This document shows, in pieces, positions 19,207 to 25,311 of a DNA stretch of 27,335 nt (position 1 is the first letter of the stretch; each line of letters starts with the position of its first letter). A model generated the notes under the pieces. That model was not told the origin of the DNA. It saw only the letters and a program-made list of their open reading frames with translations, and did no database searches. A program made the translations under genes and the position numbers. Source of the stretch: a virus; IMG/VR virus record IMGVR_UViG_3300020197_000123, positions 1-27,335 of that record; one strand, given 5' to 3'.

Positions 19207-20112
19207 TTATCTTGCCGACATTAATGACGTTAATTGATCTTCAATAGAACTTATAATTGAAGATTTAGGCACAAGAATTTTACGTCTGGTTTCATTTAAT
19301 TCTAACTCATAATCATAATATGATACTGGACCAATAGTTGTTGTAATAGTAAGCGTAGCATTGCTGCCGTCTACTGAACTTATTACGTTATAACTGTTAG
19401 AATAAGAAGTATTTGTATTAATGGATATGATATTACCTGTGTTGTAATTGTAAGAATTTGCAGTCACTCTATACTTTCTCGTTTCAGTAGAAGTCGGATC
19501 ATCAGAATTGCGAATAACTTCGGTTGCTTGAAAGTGGCTGATTGTGTTCACTGCCCACTGATAACCATCTTGATTGTTTGTAATACCAATAATTGAATGC
19601 GTCTGCGCTGATGTTACGCCAGAAATGTTACTTCCATTCGCTAAAATTTCAGAAGGAAATTTAACTTGTAACGTTTTTGTTCCAGAGTTATATGCAATAA
19701 CTTTCGCTTCTGCAGTAGTGGCATTGTATGCAGATCCTTGATAGACTACCTCACCAACCGTATAACCTGTAGGATAAGATTCAGTTGTTTTTAAACTTAC
19801 GTTCAATGATGCATATTTTTGTTTAATATGTTTCTCAAAATCGAATGGACCAAGTGCCCAGTCAAATTGAGGATCAATGAGTTTATTCACTAACAATAGG
19901 ATCCAATGCTTTTCTGGATCTCCGTAAACTCTATATGCGATTTGTTCTGGAGTTTCTTCACCTTTAATCTCATATTTAAAGAATAGATTCTCATTTGACA
20001 TGATAGAGTCAATAAATTTTACGCGAGCAAGAATATCAGGAACAATCTTTGCATTGTTGCCTTCTTTGTTAACAGAATATAAAACTCTAGGGAATTTCGC
20101 AAAGTATGCCAT
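19207..20112 (-). CDS. gp53: Baseplate wedge protein gp53
   Basis: 301 residues (T4 gp53 is 196). The N-terminal 105 residues show the gp53 core: an N-terminal segment, then YEIKGEETPEQIAYRVYGDP and EKHWILLLVNKLIDPQFDW. These match T4's 'YYIKGSPRPEELANAIYGNPQLYWVLLMCNDNYDPYYGW'-type region. The C-terminal block (YYDYELELNETRRKILVPK) also fits the end of the family. The extra ~110 residues between them (about 110-225; SYPTGYTVGEVVYQGSA and a Thr/Asn-rich beta stretch) are an insertion. gp53 joins wedges around the hub by clamping gp6 and gp25. Its ATG overlaps the gp48 stop (TAATG). Confidence 0.9.
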   Translation of the reverse strand: MAYFAKFPRVLYSVNKEGNNAKIVPDILARVKFIDSIMSNENLFFKYEIKGEETPEQIAYRVYGDPEKHWILLLVNKLIDPQFDWALGPFDFEKHIKQKYASLNVSLKTTESYPTGYTVGEVVYQGSAYNATTAEAKVIAYNSGTKTLQVKFPSEILANGSNISGVTSAQTHSIIGITNNQDGYQWAVNTISHFQATEVIRNSDDPTSTETRKYRVTANSYNYNTGNIISINTNTSYSNSYNVISSVDGSNATLTITTTIGPVSYYDYELELNETRRKILVPKSSIISSIEDQLTSLMSAR

Positions 20113-21194
20113 TAATATCCCGTCCTAATGTCTCGTTTTGTTAGAATGACAGATTCAATAAATTCTAGTTCCATGCTTATTGAAACAGGAATACCATCTC
20201 TGAATGTTGCAAAGGACTCAAGCTGAGCAGCATAATTTGTATTCACTTGAGCCAACATACAAGTTGTCACGCGAGGCATCGCAAGATTCTCTTCAAATCT
20301 ACCGTCTGATTTTCTTCGTAAAAATTCTATTTCAAAATGATTTGGTGGTACAAGGTATCTTGTTCCACTTCCTTTGGACATTGGATCGTCTGGCTTATCT
20401 GCACTTTCTGAATGCGAATGAAAACGAAATGTCTTAATAATATTTAAAACGTCTTCTGCTTCTTTATGGTTTCTAGGTGCGAATTTAAATTGAAATGCAA
20501 AAGTTCTTGGCTGCGTTCCACCATAAACCATTTCAAGCATCGGATTCAGTGCATATCCTAATCCTGAAAGGAATGCCTCTGTAGAGCGCCCGCCAAATAT
20601 GCCTGCTCTGCCAGCCAGTTCTGCAAATGTTTCGACATTACCTAAAGCTGATCCATCAAACGCTGCTGTATAAAGACCTGCTTTTCCAGATGCTTGATTT
20701 AAAGATATGGGTTGATAATCATGTTTATCAGAATTGATAACCATATCTGGCATATACAAAGTAATCGAATTATCTAAAGATCGAGTCCTTCTACCATAAA
20801 ATGTTTGTTGACCGACTGAAAAATATTGTACTCCAAGTAGACCCACACCTAATAGATCTTCAATAATTGTTGAATCGGGAACGGAAACACTTCTACCAAT
20901 TAAATTAGCAACTGACTGAATAGCGACTCCACCACTTCTTAACGAGAAGGCTGTAAAAAATGCAGTTCCAGTAATAGGAAATGTTCTTCTCCCAGACTGA
21001 TATTGAGTTGGAAGTTCTCTTACATATGGTGTTTCGCCTGGATTGTTTTGAAATGATCTTGTTTGTCCATAAGCCTTAAATCTTATCGCATTCTTATATT
21101 GACCGCTTTTATCGCCCAATTCTTGTGGAAAATATAAATGCTTTTTATATGATTCTTTTTCTCTTTCTAATCGTCTTGCGTCTTCAGTAGGCAT
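20112..21194 (-). CDS. gp48: Baseplate tail-tube cap protein gp48
   Basis: 360 residues (T4 gp48 is 364). The diagnostic block is NPMLEMVYGGTQPRTFAFQF, then KFAPRNHKEAEDVLNIIKTF and RFHSHSE. This is the tube-fold segment of gp48, which sits on top of the gp27 ring and nucleates tube polymerisation with gp54. The N-terminus (RRLEREKESYKKHLYFPQEL) and a Gly/Leu-rich mid-region (LLGVGLLGVQYF) are also typical. It is the first gene of the minus-strand structural operon. AGGAAAGAG lies just before the ATG. It starts 22 bp from the divergent gp4 gene. Confidence 0.9.
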   Translation of the reverse strand: MPTEDARRLEREKESYKKHLYFPQELGDKSGQYKNAIRFKAYGQTRSFQNNPGETPYVRELPTQYQSGRRTFPITGTAFFTAFSLRSGGVAIQSVANLIGRSVSVPDSTIIEDLLGVGLLGVQYFSVGQQTFYGRRTRSLDNSITLYMPDMVINSDKHDYQPISLNQASGKAGLYTAAFDGSALGNVETFAELAGRAGIFGGRSTEAFLSGLGYALNPMLEMVYGGTQPRTFAFQFKFAPRNHKEAEDVLNIIKTFRFHSHSESADKPDDPMSKGSGTRYLVPPNHFEIEFLRRKSDGRFEENLAMPRVTTCMLAQVNTNYAAQLESFATFRDGIPVSISMELEFIESVILTKRDIRTGY

Positions 21195-21204
21195 TACTCT
21201 TTCC

Positions 21205-21212
21205 TATAAATA
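21205..21212 (+). promoter_or_regulatory. Exact TATAAATA late-promoter motif at the gp48/gp4 divergence
   Basis: The octamer TATAAATA is the exact T4 late-promoter -10 consensus, lying in the 22-bp gap between divergent gp48 and gp4. With normal late-promoter spacing the transcript would begin about 6 nt downstream, essentially at the gp4 ATG at 21217, giving a leaderless or nearly leaderless gp4 message. Confidence 0.45.
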
Positions 21213-21216
21213 AGTG

Positions 21217-21651
21217 ATGGCTTATAGTGGTAAATTTAGTCCTAGAAATACCAAAAAATATTTAGGTGACCCCACAAACATCTGGTACAGATCGTTATGG
21301 GAACGCCGAGTTATGGTGCACCTGGACGAAAACACTAGCGTAATTGGATGGTCTAACGAAGAAATCGTCATCCCTTATTTATCCCCTGTTGACAATCGCT
21401 GGCATCGATACTTCCCAGACTTTTATGTTAAAGTCCAGAATAGACAAGGACTCGTCGAGAGCATGATTTTAGAAGTAAAACCCAAAAGTCAGGCAGTCCC
21501 TCCAAAACCAAAAGATAAAGTTACTCGTCAGTATATCCGAGAAGTGACGACTTGGGGCGTTAACGACGCAAAATGGAAAGCAGCCCAGGAATACTGCAAA
21601 GACAGAAATTGGAAATTTAGTTTAATTACTGAAGACCAACTGCGGATCTAA
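21217..21651 (+). CDS. gp4: Head completion protein gp4 (nuclease-fold)
   Basis: 144 residues from the ATG at 21217 (T4 gp4 is 150). The match to T4 is clear from the first residue (MAYSGKFSPRN against MAYSGKWVPKN) to the end (LITEDQLR against ILTEDGLR), with YRSLWE, VIPYLSP, RYFPDFYV, ILEVKPK and WGVNDAKWKAAQ between. That supports the ATG over the in-frame GTG three bases earlier. The fold is a PD-(D/E)xK-type nuclease: E29, D68, E86 and K88 are the candidate metal and catalytic residues. In T4, gp4 acts after DNA packaging to finish the head before tail joining. No obvious Shine-Dalgarno sequence is seen, and the late motif sits right at the start. Confidence 0.93.
   Translation: MAYSGKFSPRNTKKYLGDPTNIWYRSLWERRVMVHLDENTSVIGWSNEEIVIPYLSPVDNRWHRYFPDFYVKVQNRQGLVESMILEVKPKSQAVPPKPKDKVTRQYIREVTTWGVNDAKWKAAQEYCKDRNWKFSLITEDQLRI
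21376..21383 (-). promoter_or_regulatory. Weak candidate late promoter for the gp48 operon
   Basis: Minus-strand GATAAATA inside gp4, about 180 nt upstream of gp48. It would give the minus-strand operon a leader antisense to gp4. It lies within coding sequence and the motif is expected by chance several times in AT-rich DNA, so the support is thin. No better candidate was seen near the gp48 start. Confidence 0.2.
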
Positions 21652-22199
21652 TGCCAGCTTTACTCGAGAAAATAACTCGTGAAATGTCCAAAAAGGGCAT
21701 TAAACCTCGAACAGAGGAAGCCAAGGCATTTATTCAAGAAATGATCTCTAAAACAACGATTTCAACTAGTCGATCGAATGTTCTAAATGATGCCAAACGT
21801 TTAACTCCATTCGCCGCTGTTGGTCGTATGTTTATGTTTCGATACGATCCTCTTACTAAGGAAAGACTCCCACAATGGGACGAATTTCCGTTGGTGATCC
21901 CAACTACGGTAACGGGTGATGGATTTACGGGGATAAACTTACACTTCCTGAATTCAAGTCAACGATTAACTATTCTAGACGGATTGTCAATCTTCCTGAA
22001 TAACGATAAATATGATGGTTCTACAAGATTTATGCTCTCTTATGATTTACTTTCGAGCATGAGTCAATTTTCAGGTATTCGTGATTGTATGAGAAGATAT
22101 CTGTATCAACAGATGGTATCGCCGATGATTTACATTGAGCCGAACCAATGGGAAACAGCCATTTTCTTACCTGTTGCGAATATGAGGAGCAATGCTTAA
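21651..22199 (+). CDS. Conserved T4-like phage protein of unknown function (182 aa)
   Basis: 182 residues; the ATG overlaps the gp4 stop (TAATG), so translation is coupled. The N-terminus is helical and basic (LLEKITREMSKKGIKPRTEE). The core carries a pattern I recognise as conserved in marine T4-like phages: GRMFMFRYDPLTKERLPQWD, then EFPLVIP, GDGFTGINLHFL, and near the end YLYQQMVSPMIYIEPNQWET plus AIFLPV. I cannot assign it to a named T4 protein from sequence alone. Its place between gp4 and a tube-fold protein suggests a structural or assembly role in head-tail or baseplate building. No catalytic motif is seen. Confidence 0.8.
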   Translation: MPALLEKITREMSKKGIKPRTEEAKAFIQEMISKTTISTSRSNVLNDAKRLTPFAAVGRMFMFRYDPLTKERLPQWDEFPLVIPTTVTGDGFTGINLHFLNSSQRLTILDGLSIFLNNDKYDGSTRFMLSYDLLSSMSQFSGIRDCMRRYLYQQMVSPMIYIEPNQWETAIFLPVANMRSNA

Positions 22200-22993
22200 T
22201 GTCTTTAAATCCAAAAAATCTTTTAAACGTAAGTAATTTTCTCTCTCAAGTAAGAAAAAGTGGTTACGCAAGAGCCAGTAAGGTTGCAATTGCAATTTTG
22301 CCACCGAGCCAACTTCTCAACACTCTTCGTTTTAAACTTCCATCGTTATTACAAAACGACTTCTTAACTTATTACTCAGAGTCTGTTGCATTTCCTGGAC
22401 TGAACATTTCTTTGAATAATATGAATTATGGTGGACCTTTGATGAAGGTTCCAGTGAGCACAGACTACAATGAAGTTCAAATCACATTTTTGGTTGATGA
22501 TGAGATGCGTCAGAAGACCTTTTTTGATGCATGGATGAATTTCATAAATCCAAAAGAGAATAAATTTGATTTTAGATATAGAGACGATTATATCGGTGAG
22601 GTATTAATTTTGCAGTTATCTGAAACAGGCAAATATTTTCCTTATGCAGTCAAACTATTCGAAGCATTCCCTGTATCGATGAATGAAATTCGTGGATCTT
22701 GGGCTGATGCTGGCGAAGCAGTTCGCTTGGATGTAACGTTCTCATATCGATATTGGAAAAATCTAAGATCGAGTGACTTTGAGAGAGATGATGCAAATGC
22801 TGAAGAGGATGTAATTGGTATTGATATTGAGAGCAAAGACACTCCTGAAGTGGTGGGCATTGATATCTTTAGTCGAAGAAAAGAAGAACTAGTGGGTATC
22901 GATATCAGAAGCAGAAGAGGAACAGAAGGAACTGAAATAGTGGGTATCGATATCGGAAGTACATCAGCAAGACCAAGAAATAGAAATAGTTAA
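22199..22993 (+). CDS. gp54: Tail-tube-fold protein, probable gp54-like tube initiator, with GIDI repeats
   Basis: 264 residues starting at ATG 22199, which overlaps the preceding stop (TAATG) with AGGAG nine bases before it. The upstream in-frame ATG at 22148 lies inside the previous gene and is rejected. About residues 40-195 have the tail-tube-protein pattern: ESVAFPGLNISLNNMNYGGP, VSTDYNEVQITFLVDDEM, FFDAWMNFI, then FPVSMNEIRGSWAD and LDVTFSYRYW, close to the gp19-type 'L.V..ALDYW' ending. Single-copy tube-fold proteins of this size next to baseplate genes are usually gp54, which works with gp48 at the start of the tube. Residues about 205-254 add four GIDI repeats not found in T4 gp54. 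Tube fold 0.8, gp54 identity lower. Confidence 0.65.
   Translation: MSLNPKNLLNVSNFLSQVRKSGYARASKVAIAILPPSQLLNTLRFKLPSLLQNDFLTYYSESVAFPGLNISLNNMNYGGPLMKVPVSTDYNEVQITFLVDDEMRQKTFFDAWMNFINPKENKFDFRYRDDYIGEVLILQLSETGKYFPYAVKLFEAFPVSMNEIRGSWADAGEAVRLDVTFSYRYWKNLRSSDFERDDANAEEDVIGIDIESKDTPEVVGIDIFSRRKEELVGIDIRSRRGTEGTEIVGIDIGSTSARPRNRNS
22811..22960 (+). repeat. Four GIDI-motif coding repeats
   Basis: The sequence encodes VIGIDIESKD, VVGIDIFSRRKEE, LVGIDIRSRRGTE and IVGIDIGSTSA in succession, with unit spacings of about 14-18 residues. The nucleotide core GG(T/C)AT(T/C)GATATC is nearly constant. A related GIDV repeat occurs at 24728-24811 in another gene. Confidence 0.85.
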
Positions 22994-23006
22994 CATGGAG
23001 TAAATT

Positions 23007-23729
23007 ATGGCTTTACCAAAAATTGATTTACCGACTTATAAATTGAGACTTGAATCGCTAGACAAAGAAATTACTTTTAGACCTTTTGTAGTAAAAGAAG
23101 AAAAGATTCTTCTTATGGCTTTAGAGTCTAATGATTATACAACTAGTTTAGATGCAATTAAACAAATAATTAATAATTGCGTCTATGATCAGATAGAAGT
23201 AGATTCTCTGCCGTTATATGAAATCGAATATTTGTTTTTAAATTTGCGAGCAAGATCTATCGGTGAAATTGTTTCATTAGAGTTTATTTGTGAGAATGTG
23301 ATCGATGATAAAAAAAAGTGTAAAGGCAGAATGGAGTTAGATGTAGATTTGTTAAAGGTTGCATTAGAATACAAACCACGTTCTAGTAATATTCCGCTTA
23401 CAAACGACATTGGAATTAAACTACATTATCCGACATTCAGTGTATCTAAAACTTTAATTGAGAAGTTTAATACGAAAGATATGCCGATTGAAATTCTCAA
23501 AGAATGCACAGAATACTTGTATGATGATAGTCAAGTATATAAACTAGATGAGATGTTGGAAGGTGAATTTGAACAGTTTATTAATAACTTAACAACAGAA
23601 CAATACAAGAAGATCAAGAATTTTTTCAAAGAGATTCCAATGCTTCGTCACGAAAGCACAATAGTTTGCAAGAAGTGTGAAAAAGAACACTTTATCAAAC
23701 TGGAGGGTCTCCTCGATTTTTTCGTATAA
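23007..23729 (+). CDS. gp26: Baseplate hub assembly protein gp26
   Basis: 240 residues (T4 gp26 is about 208). The segment EITFRPFVVKEEKILLMALE is the hallmark of the T4 baseplate/tail-chaperone family that includes gp26. A second conserved block is YEIEYLFLNLRARSIGEIVS. Four cysteines (C95, C105, C221, C224) could form a zinc ribbon joining the middle and the C-terminus (CKKCEKEHFI). A GGAG ribosome site lies 7 nt before the ATG. In T4, gene 26 is followed by gene 51, and both help hub assembly. Here the last codons, GAT TTT TTC GTA TAA, contain a canonical -1 slippery heptamer leading into a conserved-looking extension (see 23717 and 23723). The gene probably yields a short and a long product. 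Confidence 0.85.
   Translation: MALPKIDLPTYKLRLESLDKEITFRPFVVKEEKILLMALESNDYTTSLDAIKQIINNCVYDQIEVDSLPLYEIEYLFLNLRARSIGEIVSLEFICENVIDDKKKCKGRMELDVDLLKVALEYKPRSSNIPLTNDIGIKLHYPTFSVSKTLIEKFNTKDMPIEILKECTEYLYDDSQVYKLDEMLEGEFEQFINNLTTEQYKKIKNFFKEIPMLRHESTIVCKKCEKEHFIKLEGLLDFFV
23717..23723 (+). promoter_or_regulatory. Probable programmed -1 frameshift site T_TTT_TTC
   Basis: The heptamer T TTT TTC is in the correct phase (X XXY YYZ) with the gp26 frame, two sense codons before the end (Phe-Phe-Val-stop). Slippage by -1 continues as Arg-Ile-Ser-Leu-Arg-Asn for 65 residues, ending at 23920. A small inverted repeat, TGAAGT-CAT-ACTTCA (23748-23762), lies about 24 nt downstream; that is farther than usual for a stimulator. 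Confidence 0.7.
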
Positions 23730-23920
23730 GCCTTCGTAATGAGAGTCTGAAGTCATACTTCATGACCAATTTTGCATTGATGCAGCATCATGGATATAGT
23801 CTCACGGAACTTGAGCAAATGCTTCCGTGGGAAAGAACAATGTATGTTTCTTTAGTGGCGCAACACGTCAAAGAAGAAAACGATAGAATAAGAGAACGAT
23901 TGTCGAAGAGTAAAAGATAA
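23723..23920 (+). CDS. Frameshift extension of gp26 (gp51-position ORF)
   Basis: This -1-frame segment follows the slippery site and would add 65 residues to gp26 (304-residue fusion). It reads LRNESLKSYFMTNFALMQHH, then GYSLTELEQMLPWERTMYVS and a charged helix (HVKEENDRIRERLSKSKR). The residues before the first ATG (23762) look as protein-like as those after it. The ATG has no ribosome site and sits inside a small hairpin, so separate initiation looks poor; it would give only 52 residues. 'YSLTELE.MLPWER' is a pattern I recall from small proteins following gp26 in marine T4-like phages. It ends in a TAATG overlap with the next gene. It is in the place of T4 gene 51 but much shorter than gp51 (about 249 aa), so I do not give it that name. 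Confidence 0.75.
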   Translation, partial: RISLRNESLKSYFMTNFALMQHHGYSLTELEQMLPWERTMYVSLVAQHVKEENDRIRERLSKSKR

Positions 23921-25260
23921 TGTTTGTACCAAATATAGATACGCTTAGAAATAACTTTTCAAGTTTTGCAGCTAGAGGTGCAGAACCATCGATGAACTTC
24001 GCATCGAGATTCGGTGGGTATACTGGAACACCTTTTATTGCACAACAATTTAGAGGCGAACCTGATGAGGGATTTAAGAGAGTAATTCCAGATTCTAAGA
24101 GATATGCTAATGCGTTCAATATAGATCAAGAAGAAACAGTCAAATCTTCTGCTCCTGAATCGACATACACGCCACCAAGTGTAAATGAACCCACCGTATC
24201 GACGATTCCAAAAAGTTTTATTTCGAATTTGACAGCCTCTCAAAGTTACGTTCAAAGAACAGAATCAGATGAGAGTATGGTAAATGCAGCTGCAGCTTTA
24301 AAAGCAACAGAAAATACAGCAACCACTGCAGTTCAAAATCCAATATTCGATCCAGTTAAACTTAGATCTCTAATTGATAGTTATAGTAGAGGATCTTTTA
24401 ATGTAGGATTGAGAGCTCCTGCGAATGAGTCATATCGTGAAATCATCGCGAAAGAAGACACTACAATGCCGATGGTAGACGATTACAGCGTCAAATCGCA
24501 AGATCAAACAAAATTAGAACCACAAGCAAAAAGTGTGGCGGCTGAAACTACGAGCACAGAAACAAAGCCACAGGTGGTAATGCCAGAACCAAAACCACAG
24601 GTGGTAATGCCAGAACCAAAACCTCAGGAACAACTTACTTATACTCGAAGCAGTGTCGCAGATAAACAATCAGATACTACTCCAACAATGAGTGATAGAA
24701 ATTTTATTCAGGAAGCAATGGATGATATAGAAGGTATCGATGTCCAATCATCAAGAGGAAGTGCAGAAGGTCTAGAAGGTATCGATGTCCAATCATCAAG
24801 AGGAAGTGCAGCAGAAAGACGTCCAGATAATCCATGGGAAAGATTTAAACAACTCTACGTTGACTTCTATACAGGTGGGCGTGGTGAAGATATTCTGCAA
24901 GAATTTAACCGCAGAGAAGATGCTGGCGAATTCAGTAACATTTATAATGATGCAAATTCAATGAGCAATCTCAATAAAAAATCATACACAGAATCATCCA
25001 GCAGCGCAGGGAATATGAACCGCGATACGAATGTGATTATGCAAGCGAAAAATGAAAGAGATGAATTAGTTGGACCATATCAGCAAGATATGATGGGCAC
25101 AAATAATTCTAGACAATTTGGCAGTCCAACCGTCATAAACAATAATCAAACTTTTGCTACGAATAAAACTAATGATGGATCACGAACATCGCGAGTATTC
25201 AGCGACGATAGCACATTTAATCGTCACGCTTCGGCAGATATGTTTCATCCAAACAGATAA
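23920..25260 (+). CDS. Repeat-rich structural protein following gp26 (446 aa), function unknown
   Basis: 446 residues; the ATG overlaps the stop of the gp26 extension, so translation is coupled. The composition is rich in Ser, Asn, Thr, Glu, Gln and Pro, and most of it looks disordered. The N-terminus (NIDTLRNNFSSFAARGAEPS, MNFASRFGGYTGTPFIAQQF) and the C-terminus (VINNNQTFATNKTNDGSRTS, then FSDDSTFNRHASADMF) look the most structured. Residues 217-234 are a perfect double PQVVMPEPK; about 270-298 are two EGIDVQSSRGSA units related to the repeats in the tube-fold gene. About 308-330 form a compact segment (NPWERFKQLYVDFYTGGRGE). In many tailed phages the gene after frameshifted tail chaperones is the tape measure, which makes that one possibility, but no long helical tape-measure pattern is visible. 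The function remains open. Confidence 0.7.
   Translation: MFVPNIDTLRNNFSSFAARGAEPSMNFASRFGGYTGTPFIAQQFRGEPDEGFKRVIPDSKRYANAFNIDQEETVKSSAPESTYTPPSVNEPTVSTIPKSFISNLTASQSYVQRTESDESMVNAAAALKATENTATTAVQNPIFDPVKLRSLIDSYSRGSFNVGLRAPANESYREIIAKEDTTMPMVDDYSVKSQDQTKLEPQAKSVAAETTSTETKPQVVMPEPKPQVVMPEPKPQEQLTYTRSSVADKQSDTTPTMSDRNFIQEAMDDIEGIDVQSSRGSAEGLEGIDVQSSRGSAAERRPDNPWERFKQLYVDFYTGGRGEDILQEFNRREDAGEFSNIYNDANSMSNLNKKSYTESSSSAGNMNRDTNVIMQAKNERDELVGPYQQDMMGTNNSRQFGSPTVINNNQTFATNKTNDGSRTSRVFSDDSTFNRHASADMFHPNR
24568..24621 (+). repeat. Perfect 27-nt tandem duplication
   Basis: Two adjacent identical 27-nt units, starting CCACAGGTGGTAATGCC at 24568 and 24595, encode PQVVMPEPK twice. The identity includes silent positions, indicating recent duplication. 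Confidence 0.95.
24728..24811 (+). repeat. 39-nt direct repeat with 45-nt period (GIDV motif)
   Basis: Identical 39-nt copies at 24728-24766 and 24773-24811, separated by 6 nt, each encode EGIDVQSSRGSA. Full nucleotide identity suggests recent duplication or ongoing homogenisation. Confidence 0.95.
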
Positions 25261-25282
25261 AAAAGGGGCACTTACGTGCCCC
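25259..25282 (-). terminator. Intrinsic terminator of the gp32 operon
   Basis: On the minus strand, GGGGCAC-GTAA-GTGCCCC is followed by six T: a 7-bp GC-rich stem, a 4-nt loop and a U-tract. It lies 30 nt after the gp32 stop. The U-tract overlaps the last bases of the TAA stop of the convergent plus-strand gene. On the plus strand the same hairpin has no following T-run, so it may only stabilise that 3' end. Confidence 0.9.
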
Positions 25283-25311
25283 TGAAAACATCTACGGTTT
25301 TCTAAATCAGA

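Noticed and set aside
21214-21216. GTG as start of gp4
   Set aside because: T4 gp4 begins MAYSGK, matching exactly from ATG 21217; the GTG would add one residue.
22005-22012. GATAAATA on the plus strand as a promoter for the tube-fold gene
   Set aside because: Internal to the 182-aa gene and about 190 nt from the next start; indistinguishable from a chance match.
22148-22198. Upstream ATG that would extend the tube-fold protein by 17 residues
   Set aside because: The extension lies wholly inside the preceding gene in another frame and has no ribosome site. ATG 22199 has AGGAG and a TAATG coupling overlap.
24570-24811. Short direct repeats considered as a CRISPR array or origin iterons
   Set aside because: The repeats are in frame within a coding sequence, have only two copies each and encode repeated peptides; there are no spacers of regular length.
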